Shown: positions 35,575 to 45,337 of the stretch, one piece after another
How the letters are laid out: each line of letters opens with the position of its first letter
How positions within the stretch are numbered: the first letter of the stretch is position 1
Source: Mesodorylaimus sp. YZB2_4
Lineage: Eukaryota; Nematoda; Enoplea; Dorylaimida; Dorylaimidae
Assembly: GCA_030248295.1 (NCBI GenBank)
Contig: JASANH010001389.1
Location: 186,001 to 250,000, forward strand
Direction of reading: 5' to 3'
DNA: 64,000 nt
Position numbers and translations under genes: made by a program
Notes under the pieces: model-generated
Database searches by the model: none
The model's input: the letters and a program-made list of their open reading frames with translations, nothing else
Told to the model about the DNA's origin: nothing

Positions 35575-35738
35575 CTAGAGCCCGAACTTCGTCAGCCGCG
35601 ACATGTGACCTTGAAGCTCGTGACTATTGGAAAACATCTATTAATTAGAAACGTTCACAAACACTAAATCACCTTGGTTTCGGCCACCACCTGATCAACA
35701 TGTGGCTTACCACTCCAGCTGCTAAGCCGAAGACGGCT
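35575..35738 (-). CDS. Candidate last two exons of an unidentified gene
   Basis: Two short blocks (35738-35673 and 35637-35575) are each in phase 0, flanked by good acceptors (TTCTCAG, TTAATAG) and a GTGATT donor, and give a 42-residue tail: SGKPHVDQVVAETK joined to MFSNSHELQGHMSRLTKFGL and a stop. The 35-bp intron is very short. I do not recognise the sequence and found no convincing upstream exon before 38 kb. It may be the end of a gene whose other exons lie among the repeats, or chance. Confidence 0.3.
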
Positions 35739-36776
35739 CTGAGAATCGTCAAAAAAACAAGCCAACCGTAAGCAATTTAGTTGTGAGTCTCATTTGACCT
35801 CGGAATCTAATAGCCCACTTGTCTCTTTTCGCCCATCGTCACTGACAAATGAGGCTTTTACCCCCGGCCAAGCATCTTATCTATTTCTCAAGGACGCGTG
35901 ATTGAACTTTTTCTCTATTCGTTCAATTGGTAGATTGGATGAATTTGGAACCGAGAAAATGTTGCCTTCATTCTTGCAGGCTACTCAAATTTAGACAGGC
36001 GTGTTTGTTTTCTATTTGAATTGGCAGTGTTGTGTTTTTTGAAGGAGCTAGTGAAATAGATCCGGGGTTATATTGGACTCTCTGAGTGTTCTTAGCAAGC
36101 AATAATGTGGGCGGGAGGCCCAAAGTGCAAGCACTATAAGACTGAGGTGGCAATCAAACATGCGGGGCACTTTGGCCTTTTGAGTCGATATCAGTGAGTT
36201 GTATTTGGGAGATTTGAAGGTTAACGATATCAGCGAAGAAAGAAGATTGCATCACTTTTTCATTCTTGTGGTATTGGAAGCGAAAATTGTCTTTTATCCT
36301 TATCAGTATATCTGGCCTAAATAATCATGCCACCGTCTTTTCGCCTAATGGCCCAATAGACTGCAGCAACTTCCGTCTGGCTATATCCTCCAATACAGCA
36401 AGGCGAATAAGACATGTTTATTTGTCCGGAGCAATGGCAAGTTGATCTGCAGGCTAGGGTTACAGGCCACTCTTACTTCCCACGGCTAACGATAAGACTT
36501 CACATCGAGTCACACTGGGTACTTCATAGCAAGGGCTGTATTCATTCATGAAATGTGATAGCGAAATCCTGGCTCGCTATTTGCGGGCTCATACCAGCCC
36601 ACGCAGTCTATCCAGAGGCACTGACTTCATTGCTTTAGCTGCCATGCAATCTGGCATACCATATGTACACTGTAGGTACTATGAGTACTCCCTATTCGGG
36701 AGCAGTCGCACCTGCAGGATGGATCTCAGGCAGAGTTGTATCACTCGCTCTATGGTCAGGCTATTAGTTTTTGACT
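35739..36776. other. No recognised gene
   Basis: Mixed-composition DNA without a convincing exon. It ends in the left copy of an 11-bp target-site duplication (AGTTTTTGACT, 36766-36776) next to a SINE. Confidence 0.5.
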
Positions 36777-37257
36777 TATAGAGCCGCGGTGGCTCAGTTG
36801 GTTAAGGCGTTGGTCCCGCTTTGCTTGGGCCAGCAACCCTGACCGGGAGGCCGCAGTTCTGTTCCGACTGAGGACGGCAGTTTAGTAAACCCGTTCTCAG
36901 AGTGGGGACTGGTCTTCGACGGCAGTGCATTAAGTCCGTCGCTAACCTTGCACACCTGGCTCTGGGCGACCCACCCAGTACAGTCAAGTAGATGACGAAT
37001 AGAGAATCAGGAAACTGATTCCCGAACACCAGTCGGGAAGGTCCCTTCCTTCTCGCCTAGTATCATCCTTGGACGTTGGTGCTGGCACAAGATGCCCTCA
37101 TGTGGAGACACACAGAGGGAAGCTGCCGTGAGAGCTGGTCACCTCACGGCCCCGCTTATCATATCAAGACTGCTGGCCGGCTATGGGCAAAACGGGTTAA
37201 AAGTCCCGTGGGGAGCTGGGGCGGCACGGGTGCCAGCCCACAAAAAATAAAAAAAGA
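36777..37257 (+). mobile_element. tRNA-headed SINE, copy A
   Basis: About 480 bp, flanked by a perfect 11-bp target-site duplication AGTTTTTGACT (36766-36776 and 37258-37268), the mark of target-primed insertion. The head carries a pol III A-box-like TGGCTCAGTTGGTTAAGGCG. The body and tail match the copy at 40.2 kb: GAGACACACAGAGGGAAGCT, GCTGGCCGGCTATGGGCAAA, AAGTCCCGTGGGGAGCTGGG, and an A-rich end. The intact duplication suggests a fairly recent insertion. Confidence 0.85.
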
Positions 37258-37488
37258 AGTTTTTGACTCACACTGATCTATATAGACCCAGAGTATAACA
37301 TAACCGAACAGTATGATCACAAATTGCACGACTCCTTTTTGTAGTGCATATCTTTCTAGGCTCTACTTGACCTTTTGCCCAGGTCAAACCGACTTCACAC
37401 AGGGCATCTGTGCTTTTATCTTTTCTTTCGCTCTATCGTCCCTTCGTACCGCACTCGCGCAATATCCTTTTGCTCTTCAAGAAAGTGA

Positions 37489-37690
37489 AGTGGCTGTGGC
37501 CGAGCGGTTAGCCGTGTAATAGGCGCGGATCTTATGTTCACACTGTAACAGTGCACTAGTTCAGAGAGGTGGTCGGCCTCCCAGGTTAATGCCAGACACG
37601 AGGCTGGTCTGGTTTGCAGGCATCGGACAGTAACTCGAATCGAGGGTGTGAATTGCATTCTCGGTAATTTGGGTCTACAACCCTCAGAAC
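37489..37690 (+). repeat. Second SINE-like repeat, copy 2 (Ser/Leu-tRNA-like head)
   Basis: Starts GTGGCTGTGGCCGAGCGGTT, which looks like the D arm (box A) of a class II tRNA for Ser or Leu. Downstream it shares TTGCAGGCATCGG and GTGTGAATTGCATTCTCGG blocks with 22605-22790. The B box is weak. A distinct family from the 480-bp SINE. Confidence 0.5.
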
Positions 37691-38498
37691 CTCCTTCTCC
37701 GTCGACACTTGCTCCTTGAATTCTGAGCGTAAACGGCCCTCCTGCGCGGCCATTGCAGAAATAAACTAGACCTGGGGTGTCATGGGCTGCCTGGGCCCGG
37801 TCCTGAGGCTTAGGCGTTGTGGCTTGTCTAGCATCCCTTATCGTTAGGATGGGCCTTGAATTTCAGACGTCCGCCGTCCACGATTGTGCTCGGCTACCAA
37901 CGAGTATCCTACTCGCGGCAGGGTGATCATGTCTTGAGTAGTGCGCCTCGCATATGCACCGTCGAGATCGCATAAGCGCTGGGTGATGTGGAAAAATAGG
38001 AGCAGCGAAGTTCCTGCGTTACAAAAGCAGTCGATGTTGCTCTCGCTCTGGCCCTGAATTTAGCAGGAAGGGAAGAAAGCTCTCCTGTAAGCCAATATCC
38101 ATATCGATGCAGGTGAGTACTCTCCATTCCTGTTGCAGGGAGGCACCCAGTGTCCAGACGTCATTTTCACATTGACTCTGGCACAGCAGTGTTTGGGATC
38201 GTAGCCGCACGAACCGAATGATTAATTAATTGCCTAGTGTAGCGGACGACTGCGGTAAGGTTTATAATGTCCCTGCTACACCCGCTGCAAGCATTATCCA
38301 GTGATCGCAACAATCTCTGCAAGACAAGAAATCGCAAATGCCTGTGAGACAAAACGTGGAGCAGTGTAAGGAATGGTGAATCTGAATGCTCTCGCCGGCC
38401 GCATCATTCTTCTCTCTGCTCTCGTTGTGGTTGGCTGTGTTCCCTGCCTGCTCTGACACGAGTGCGATCCTACGTTCGAAACCGAGATTCTTCCGAGA
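37691..38498. other. Upstream region of the H1-like gene
   Basis: No gene recognised. Open frames on the minus strand (38262-38612) run over the first exon of the H1-like gene and are shadows. Confidence 0.45.
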
Positions 38499-39696
38499 AT
38501 GGCTGTACCCGAAGACAATCGAGTGCACGACGCTGTGCTGGAACTGAACACCTCGAAGGGCGGAAAAGCGGTCGGCATCACCGAATTGCACAACTACCTG
38601 CGACGCCAGCAAAGCGAAGGCGAGAAACCGTTGAGCAAAGCGGCCGTACGTTTGGTAAGTTGTGTTTAGGACATCTTACTACTTTATGGGGCCTAAGACG
38701 ATCATAGGAAAGGGGGAAAGAGCTTCCGTGCCTCCATCCGATCGAACCCTTTGAGGTTAACCGTTCTCCCTCCGAAATGGCTACCCCTAAACTTGGACCT
38801 TTTAGGCCGTAGAAAGCCTCGTTCGCGCCGGCAACTGCCTGTCGACCCGTCGTGGTTTCTACCGATCGGTGTTGGCCCCAATGCCATCGAAAAGTCGAAG
38901 TCGAAGCAAGACTCCAAAACGTCGACGTTCGACCAAGAGGAAGAGCGGTCGTTCCCGAACCACCAAGCGTTCTCGTTCGAGGAAAAGCGTGGGTCGCGCT
39001 CGAACTCCAAAGCGTGGATCGAGGAAGAAGAGCGCTGGCCGTTCCCGAACTCCAAAGCGCTCTCGGTCGAGGAAAAGCGTGGGGCGTGCCCGAACTCCAA
39101 AGCGCTCTCGATCGAGGAAAAGCGTGGGGCGTGCCCGAACTCCAAAGCGCTCTCGATCGAGGAAAAGCGTGGGGCGTGCCCGAACTCCAAAGCGCTCTCG
39201 GTCGAAGAAAAGCGTGGGGCGTGCCCGAACTCCAAAGCGTTCTCGGTCGAAAAAAAGCGTGGGCCGCGCCCGCACGCCGAAACGGGCTTCGTCGAGGAGG
39301 AGGAAAAGTGCCAGCCGTCCTCGAAAATCGTCGAAGAAACGAACTCAAAAAAGCCGAGGCCGTGGTCGAAGCCAAAGTGCGAGCGTGTCCCGCCCGCGAA
39401 GCCGACGCCGCAGCAGTTCGAAGGCGACTACTCGACGCCGTCGCCGATCACTTCGAGCTGCCCCGAAAAAATCGACGCGCAGTCGCAGTCGCAGCCGCGG
39501 TGGGTCCATGTCAGCTCCCGTGAAAAAGAGGAAGGCTCGTCGTGGGACGAAGAAAGGCAGCAGCGCCAGCCAATCGGAACGCGCCCCAGCCAAGAGGAAA
39601 TCTCGCAAGCGATCGACCAAATCGAAGTCGAGGAAATCGGTGCGTTCGGGAAGGAAGAAGTCGATCGCCGAAGCTGCTCCAGAAGCCGGATGCTGA
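38499..39696 (+). CDS. Linker-histone-like winged helix with SR/TPKR repeat tail (probable sperm nuclear basic protein)
   Basis: Two exons (38499-38654 and 38806-39696) join in phase 0 to 348 residues. Residues 1 to about 78 resemble an H1/H5 winged helix: VHDAVLELNTSKGGKAVGI, LHNYLRR, KAAVRLAVESLVRAGNCLST, RRGFYRSVLAP; the exon junction falls inside the third helix. The remaining 270 residues are almost all Arg, Ser, Lys, Pro and Thr. A 15-residue unit (RSRSRKSVGRARTPK) is repeated about seven times, each with a TPKR site suited to proline-directed kinases, then SR-rich and KKSRSR-type stretches to the end. This layout is known from protamine-like and sperm-specific H1 proteins that compact chromatin. 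A splicing SR-type protein would need an RNA-binding domain, which is absent. The function is inferred from composition. Confidence 0.75.
38966..39275 (+). repeat. 45-bp coding minisatellite in the H1-like tail
   Basis: About seven head-to-tail copies of a 45-bp unit (for example AAAAGCGTGGGGCGTGCCCG then AACTCCAAAGCGC). Copies from 39059 to 39240 are nearly identical, while outer copies have drifted, as expected for unequal exchange in the middle of an array. Confidence 0.9.
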
Positions 39697-40245
39697 ATCT
39701 CGTCGATCGTGAAAGCTGATGACTCGTGACCAGTGGTTTTCATGACCGTGAATGCTCGCTCGTTGTTCTCATCTATTTCCTAACAAGTCGATGTAAAAAC
39801 CTGTGAAATCGTCAACTAACCTGCTCATTGCCAGGATAGATGTTGTACACCAATAACAAGAAGCAATTCCTAAATTCATATGCGGCTGGAGAACGGAGAG
39901 CGAAGCCCTTTTTGAATTATTGATTGCCCTTTTTGATTGGGGGCAGCGGTCTCACCTTATAAGTAAGCTTTCATTCGTGCTTCCACTCAAAGAACCCATA
40001 AGGGCACCATGGACCAGGCCGATTGTCTTGGCAAACAGCAAGCGGAGTTTGAACTGTGCCAGTATTCCAGGTGACTGTGAACTTGTTGGTTTCCTCTGAT
40101 CACTCACTCGCACTCGAAGGTGTTGAATGAGGCACCAACAGCCTGCCATGGAAGGTCAGCGAGGGATTAATTTTTTTCAAACGACCTCTCCTGCCAGATA
40201 TTGAACCCGGAACGAAGCCAGATGCATGGTGCCAAGTATCACTGG
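39697..40245. other. 3' region of the H1-like gene, no further gene
   Basis: No canonical poly(A) signal was identified with confidence. It ends in a target-site duplication (TATCACTGG, 40237-40245) next to the following SINE. Confidence 0.5.
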
Positions 40246-40756
40246 CTAGCGGCCGCGGTGGTGCAGCGGTTCGGCATTCGTCTCTCCGTATTGCTTGGGA
40301 GCGAAAGGCTGGACTCGTCCCGGGTTCGATCCCCGGTGATGGAGGTCGGTTTGCGAACCACAAACTCTCGCTGACCTTGCACGCCAGGCCGTGGGTGACT
40401 CCTCCGGTACCGTCATCCGGGTGGAGAGACGGTACCTGGGGAGGGTACCGGATGGAAGTGCTCCGAGTGGAGAGACGAAAGCCAAACGAGTAGACAATCT
40501 CGGCTGTCGAACACCGACAAGGTTCAAAGCCCGCCCACCATTGTCCGAGGAAGTCGGTGTCCAATCCAGGATGCACCTCGTGGGGAGGTGCTCCTAGTGG
40601 AGACGCGTAGAGAGACGCTGCCGTGAGAGTTGGTCGTCTCACGGCCTTGCTTATCATAATATGATTGCTGGCCGGCCATACGTAGGCAAAACGGGTTGGA
40701 AGTCCCGTGGGGAACTGGGGCGGCGCGGGGCCCAACTACACAAAAATTACAAAAAA
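40246..40756 (+). mobile_element. tRNA-headed SINE, copy B
   Basis: 511 bp between perfect 9-bp target-site duplications TATCACTGG (40237-40245 and 40757-40765). The tRNA-like head is well kept: A box GGTGGTGCAGCGGTTCGGC and B box GGGTTCGATCCCCGG. The body holds CTCGCTGACCTTGCACGCCA, a duplicated GGTACCGTC/GGTACCTGGGG-type segment, CGAGTAGACAATCTCGGC, CTCCTAGTGGAGACGCG and a tail ACAAAAATTACAAAAAA. This is the best reference copy of the family in the window. Confidence 0.88.
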
Positions 40757-41138
40757 TATCACTGGTGATATTGAGCACTGAACTGCTTGAGCACTGAACA
40801 CCCGCGGTCGCTGTAGAGATCGTTTCACTGCGCGATTATTTTACCACATTGCACAGATATACTGGCATGCAGGCTTACTCGTATGCATGGTGAATTTTTA
40901 TGCTTCTTACGATTGATGCAGGTTAGAGAGGCATCGTTTAGCACATGCCGACCATAGTGACCTCCCCATAAGTGCTGCCACGTGCGGGTTCTCTGCTCAT
41001 GGGTGAAACCCATTTAGCAGTACCTTTTATTGATATTGCTGCTGTTCGGGCAAACTACTGAAGAGGCTCCTCTGTCAATCGAATCTGGATGTCTGACGGA
41101 TGAGAGGTGATGCTTCAGCCATTCTTGAGTCTCCTTGA
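40757..41138. other. No recognised gene
   Basis: Unique-looking DNA between a SINE and a hairpin; no convincing exon. Confidence 0.45.
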
Positions 41139-41217
41139 TCCAAAACATGTTGTGACGAGACTATATGTACTGTATAAGCCGGCTCGTATATGTAGTCTCG
41201 TCACAACATGTTTTGGA
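41139..41217. repeat. Long near-perfect hairpin
   Basis: Left arm 41139-41169 (TCCAAAACATGTTGTGACGA then GACTATATGTA) and right arm 41187-41217 are reverse complements over about 30 bp, with one transposed dinucleotide near the loop. The 17-bp loop is GC-containing (AAGCCGGCTC). It could be a small palindromic transposon end, a miRNA-type hairpin or a structured insertion. Confidence 0.85.
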
Positions 41218-41289
41218 GTCGGCGATAAAACCGAGATCTTATGGACGAGCTCTTCTATTGGCCCAAGCCCAAGCCCAAGGCTTATCCTG

Positions 41290-42884
41290 CAGAGTATGCT
41301 ATGCTATGCTATGCTATATTTACTATGCCGAAAAGCTTATCAGTCCACTGAAATGGCACAGCACAAATACGAGAAAAAAAACAGGATAAAAAGGTCTAAA
41401 AACAAAGCTTAGAAACATAACTTTTGAATTCCTCGAAAGTACCAAAAGCGATATCACTCGGTATCACAGAATTCCATGAAGTAATAGTCGAAAACTCGAA
41501 ACTCTGAGAATATGGCAGCGAGCGAGGCTTAGTAATTTCGAGGTGATGAGGCTTTGTTAAACGAGCACTTACACGACGACCACACATGTCCGTGTGCACA
41601 AAACGCTGAGTTGGATAAACCGCGTGACCATGGTAATATCGATATATTTGAAACTTTTTATGATGGTTTCTACGATCAAATAAAATGGCCAATTCAATGT
41701 CTCCAAGGCTGATTCGTGCGGTATTGTCCAATTATTCAGAACTGCTCTCGCCGCAAACTTTTGTCTTTTTTCCATGTCGTCCACTAACTTTATTTGGATT
41801 GGAGACCATGCAACACATCCGTAGTCCAAACGAGGGCGAACGCAACGAAGATACACTGTCTCCAAAACTTGCGATGCGGATTTCCCAAACTTTCTACGAA
41901 AAGCATTAATTATTCGTCTTGAAGAGGCTGCAATCTCGTAGCAATGCTGAGAGAACTGCAAATCCATTGATAGATGCACTCCAAAATACTTCACGACATT
42001 TGTAAACTGGATCAATTTACCATTCAAAGTCAATGATGGGAGCTTTGTCGCTGAACGGTTCAATTATAAAAAAAACAGGGTTTTGTCCGTATTCAGTTCG
42101 AGTCCAAGTTTCGAAATATGGTTCGCAATAAAGTCGACTGCAGGCTGGATTCGATTCTGAATGCCCGAGTGAGATGACGAAGGAACTGCTAAAACCAAAT
42201 CATCAGCGTATGCAAGTAAAAGAAAGTCAGGATAGGTCGCCTCAAAACGAATCAATAACGAGTTAATAAATGCCGCAAAAAGGATAGGACCCAGCACTGA
42301 TCCCTGCGGGACTCCAGATATCACAGGAAATGGTCTTGAAGACGACTGAACAATTGAAACAAGCTGCGATCGATCAGATAAGTATGCTGCGATCCATTTG
42401 AGTAACGTAGGAGACAATTTGTGGTCTCGTTCCAAAGACTCCAACAGTTGAAAATGAGGCACTCTATCGAACGCCTTTTTTAAACAAAAAATACCGCACC
42501 AACTGCTCGAAATAATGGGGAATTAAGCCATTCGTGGATCGATTGAGTTACCTAAATAATTGCTCCAGTAGTCGAGTGCCCGCGACGAAATCCATGCTGC
42601 TTTGATGACAAAATGAGCCGCGGTTGCAGAAGTCTAAAAACATGCTGCTCCATTATTTTTGAGAGAATTGGAAGCAGAGAAATTGGACGATAATTGGACG
42701 GCAACGAGCGATCACCCGCTTTGGGAATCGGAATTACTTTTGCAGTTTTGAAAGCTGATGCAACAATACCCTCTCTTAGAGATCTGTTGATCAGATTAGT
42801 AAGGGCTGGCGTGATCGATGGAGCCAAATTTCGAAAAAATAGATGCCTAGACCATCTGAGCATCGATCACCAAGACCCCGAATT
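41290..42884 (-). mobile_element. Dead, 5'-truncated non-LTR retrotransposon (Jockey/CR1-like reverse transcriptase)
   Basis: Minus-strand reverse-transcriptase coding sequence in pieces. It begins within the RT domain with IPIPKAGDRSLPSNYRPISL and SKQHGFRRGHSTTGA, continues with KKAFDRVPHFQLL, ISGVPQGSVLGPILFAAFIN and the catalytic LLAYADDLVL, then VKYFGVHLSMDLQFSQHC and LRCVRPRLDYGCVAWSP, and ends with FEFSTITSWNSVIPSD. Between pieces are an in-frame TAG after TTGAII, a frame change near 42480, a stop near 42064 and another frame change near 41650, so it is inactive. No endonuclease or ORF1 is present, consistent with 5' truncation. A (TAGCA)n run at 41296-41322 may be the 3' tail. Confidence 0.85.
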
Positions 42885-43284
42885 CTCAACAAACCCCTCA
42901 GGCATGTATGCCGCGCCTCCCAAGGGTGTCTGCTTCTGCTCTGTGCAATCATACACTAGCCCGCCTGCTAGTTGAATGCACTTGGTCCTAAGACGCCTAC
43001 GCTGGCGAACAGTTCCGCTATCGACTGGCAGTAAAGACCAAAGTCAACACTACAGGACCCTTAGGACCACAGGGGAGGAGGCGAAGGGGCCTTTATGAGC
43101 AAAATATTCAGGATAAGTGTTCAGGGCCGGTTAGTGCGAGAGAGCACCAGTGCGGCCCCCTGGCTTTTGGAAGCTCATTTGATCTATTGTATGTAGGCAC
43201 GCGAGTCTCTTGCAGAAAATAAAGCCAATATGTAACTCCGGGCATAAACAGCCCGGGGATAAGCAAACTGTCGTTTTTTTTCAG
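42885..43284. other. No recognised gene
   Basis: Short stretch upstream of the truncated LINE. No domain, no repeat match seen. Confidence 0.4.
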
Positions 43285-43579
43285 GCGGCAGGGTTCTCAA
43301 CTTTTCGAAACACGAAGATGCCGCAGCAGCTTGTCAGTCCTACTGTACATAGTCTGCAAGCTCTCATTGAGTCTGCTGTTCAGCGCGCGCATGATATATT
43401 GGCACCTTGAGCCGGATCCAGAAGGACAGCAAACTGATCGTGAGCAACTTTGACGGGGAGAGAAAGGAGCGCGAAGTACATAGCTGGGATGCATGTTCGG
43501 CTATGGTGCTCCATGAATTCGAAAAGTACCTTGAGCGGAAATGCTGTAGGCACCAAGGTGAATCATATTCTGCCAAATA
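43285..43579 (+). pseudogene. Possible broken small gene
   Basis: After a strong acceptor-like run (TTTTTTTTCAG, ending 43284) come an ATG at 43318 and a coding-like stretch (PQQLVSPTVHSLQALIESAV then QRAHDILA) that stops at 43408. In the next frame the text continues directly with TLSRIQKDSKLIVSNFDGER and VHSWDACSAMVLHEFEKYL to a stop at 43579. One frameshift would join them. I do not recognise the family. It may be a decayed gene, a sequencing indel or chance. Confidence 0.3.
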
Positions 43580-43651
43580 GTCAATAAAACAGCTAATATT
43601 AAGACATGAAAAATCACTAAATTTTACAGTTCACTAGTGATGGTCACGAAT

Positions 43652-44989
43652 TCAAAATATCGGCGTCTTATTTTCTTGCACGATTTCATCGAACGTGTTG
43701 AATCCAACCAAGTCTGACAAGTTCAAATCTGGGTAGAGTTTGAATAATGTATCGGCGGCCAAGCGTGTCAGCGAAGGAGGACTAATAAAACGCCGCCAAT
43801 ACCGCCCACCCGGGACTGGAACCACTAGGACTCCGTTCGTCTGATATAGATGCCGCTGATCGACGAAATACTTTGCTGGCAGTTTCAGATCCGAATTTTC
43901 TCGCACCTTAAGAGTGCTGAGAGTGCGAATATTTGAGCGATTATTTTTTTAAAAATTTTTGTGGGCCGAAGCCCGTTTTGCCTATAGCCGGCCAGCAGTC
44001 AAACCTTATAAGAGGCTGCGCGGGGACCGGCACACAAAGCAGCTTCCCTCTGCGTGTCTCCACTAGCAGCAGCTCCTCGCGAGGGCATCCCGTACAGGAC
44101 ACCGACTTCCTCTGTCGATGGCGGGCGGGTTGTGAAACCTGTCGATGCTCGACAGCCGAGACTGTCTACTCGTTTGGCTTCCGTCTCTCCACTCGGAGCA
44201 CCTCGACGGCACTTGGTGAGTCACCCACGGCCTGGCGAGTCACCCACTGGTGAGTCACCCACGGCCTGGCGGGCACGGTCAGCGAGGGTTTATGGTTTGC
44301 AAACCGACCTTTATCACCGGAAATCGAATCTGGGACGAGTCCAGCCACTCGCTCCCGAGCAATACGGAGAGACGAATGCCGAACCGCTGCACCACCGCGG
44401 CCTATCGGAGTGATTCTATCCACAGGCCTATCGATTGCATTTTCCAATTTGATCCATCGAAAAGCAGACACAAGTTGTGAACATCGTCATTCACATTGGC
44501 TTCTTCGAAAAGAAAAATCACGCGCGAGCCATCGTATTAGAAGAGCCAGATGTTGGCACGATTTTGAACAAGTGTATAAATCGATTTCCACGACTACGGA
44601 TTGAGAGATTTGGTTCCGACAGCGGACATGTCGTTGACGGCGTCAAAGATTTCGTGGACATGTGTCATTCCTATTTCTTCCCGGATCAATATGTAGAATA
44701 ATACGTGTAAGCGATGCGGACGATCTCGCTCTATAAATAGGAAGGATACGTACCCTTCTGGGAAACTGACCAGGACGCTGCGCGTGACTCGAGTGACCGA
44801 ATGCACCAGCACGGCCCGGTACGAACTGGCGTTGGCTGGCGGTACAAATACGGTTGCGAAAATGCGCTGGGTGACGAACATCGAAATCGGTATAAATTTT
44901 TCAGGATCACAGACGAATTTGAGCAGGGCAGCACTGGCCGATCGAACCAGAGATCGTCGATGAAGTGTCGGCACCTCGCGGCCATCGGC
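43652..44989 (-). CDS. Last two exons of an unidentified gene, with a SINE in the intron
   Basis: Exon about 44989-44754 reads DGREVPTLHRRSLVRSASAA, LLKFVCDPEKFIPISMFVTQ, RIFATVFVPPANASS, RVTRSVLVSFPEG and has a GTACGT donor in phase 2. Exon 43916-43652, after a CTCTCAG acceptor, starts in the matching phase and reads TLKVRENSDLKLPAKYFVDQ, LYQTNGVLVVPVPGGRYW, LAADTLFKLYPDLNLSDLVG, FNTFDEIVQENK to a stop. The join keeps the frame. No family is recognised. An upstream part around 45000-45240 (TYIFSSPKPSDLEG) is possible but unproved. The plus-strand frame 44477-44701 overlaps the intron and is less convincing. A reverse-oriented SINE fills much of the intron. Confidence 0.45.
43935..44405 (-). 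mobile_element. tRNA-headed SINE, copy C (reverse orientation)
   Basis: Reverse complement of the family at 40.2 kb. Read on the minus strand it starts GCCGCGGTGGTGCAGCGGTT, then CATTCGTCTCTCCGTATTGC, a decayed B box (AGATTCGATTTCC), and ends with GGCCGGCTATAGGCAAAACG and an A-rich tail. A short tandem duplication of the GTGAGTCACCCAC unit lies at about 44215-44265. Flanking repeats are only approximate (GAGCGATTAT and GAGTGATTCT), so it is older than copies A and B. Confidence 0.8.
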
Positions 44990-45337
44990 TCATTCCTTAC
45001 GGCTTGGAATGGCAGCAAGTACCGTGGAGGGACGTCAAGGCAACGACTATACTGCAGACTCCCTCCAAGTCAGAGGGTTTTGGAGAAGAAAATATGTATG
45101 TCGGTGGGGACAACCAGACTTGACCAGACCAGAGGACCGCACGACCGGGTGGCTTCCCGACACGGAGAGTGCTAATCTCACTCGGGGCCCCGTTCTTCAC
45201 TGCCCTGCTGGCTCCTCCCCACCGAGCCAGCTGCCCCAGCCGCACCCAATGATTCCAAGCGTCCTCAAACGAAAGTCACAATACCAAGAGCCTTCTTTCT
45301 TTACTGGAAAGAGGCCTAAATTGCAATAAACTCAAGA
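44990..45337. other. No confident gene
   Basis: Open frames on both strands, none with a domain. It may include an upstream exon of the minus-strand gene at 43.7-45.0 kb. It ends in the left target-site duplication (ACTCAAGA, 45330-45337) of the next element. Confidence 0.4.

Noticed and set aside
38966..39275. CRISPR-like array of 45-bp repeats
   Set aside because: The units are contiguous, without unique spacers, and lie in a coding exon of an animal gene.
38578..39375. Long minus-strand open frame (265 residues) across the H1-like tail
   Set aside because: It is a by-product of the 45-bp repeat, which lacks stops in several frames. The plus-strand frame has a splice junction in phase and a winged-helix head.
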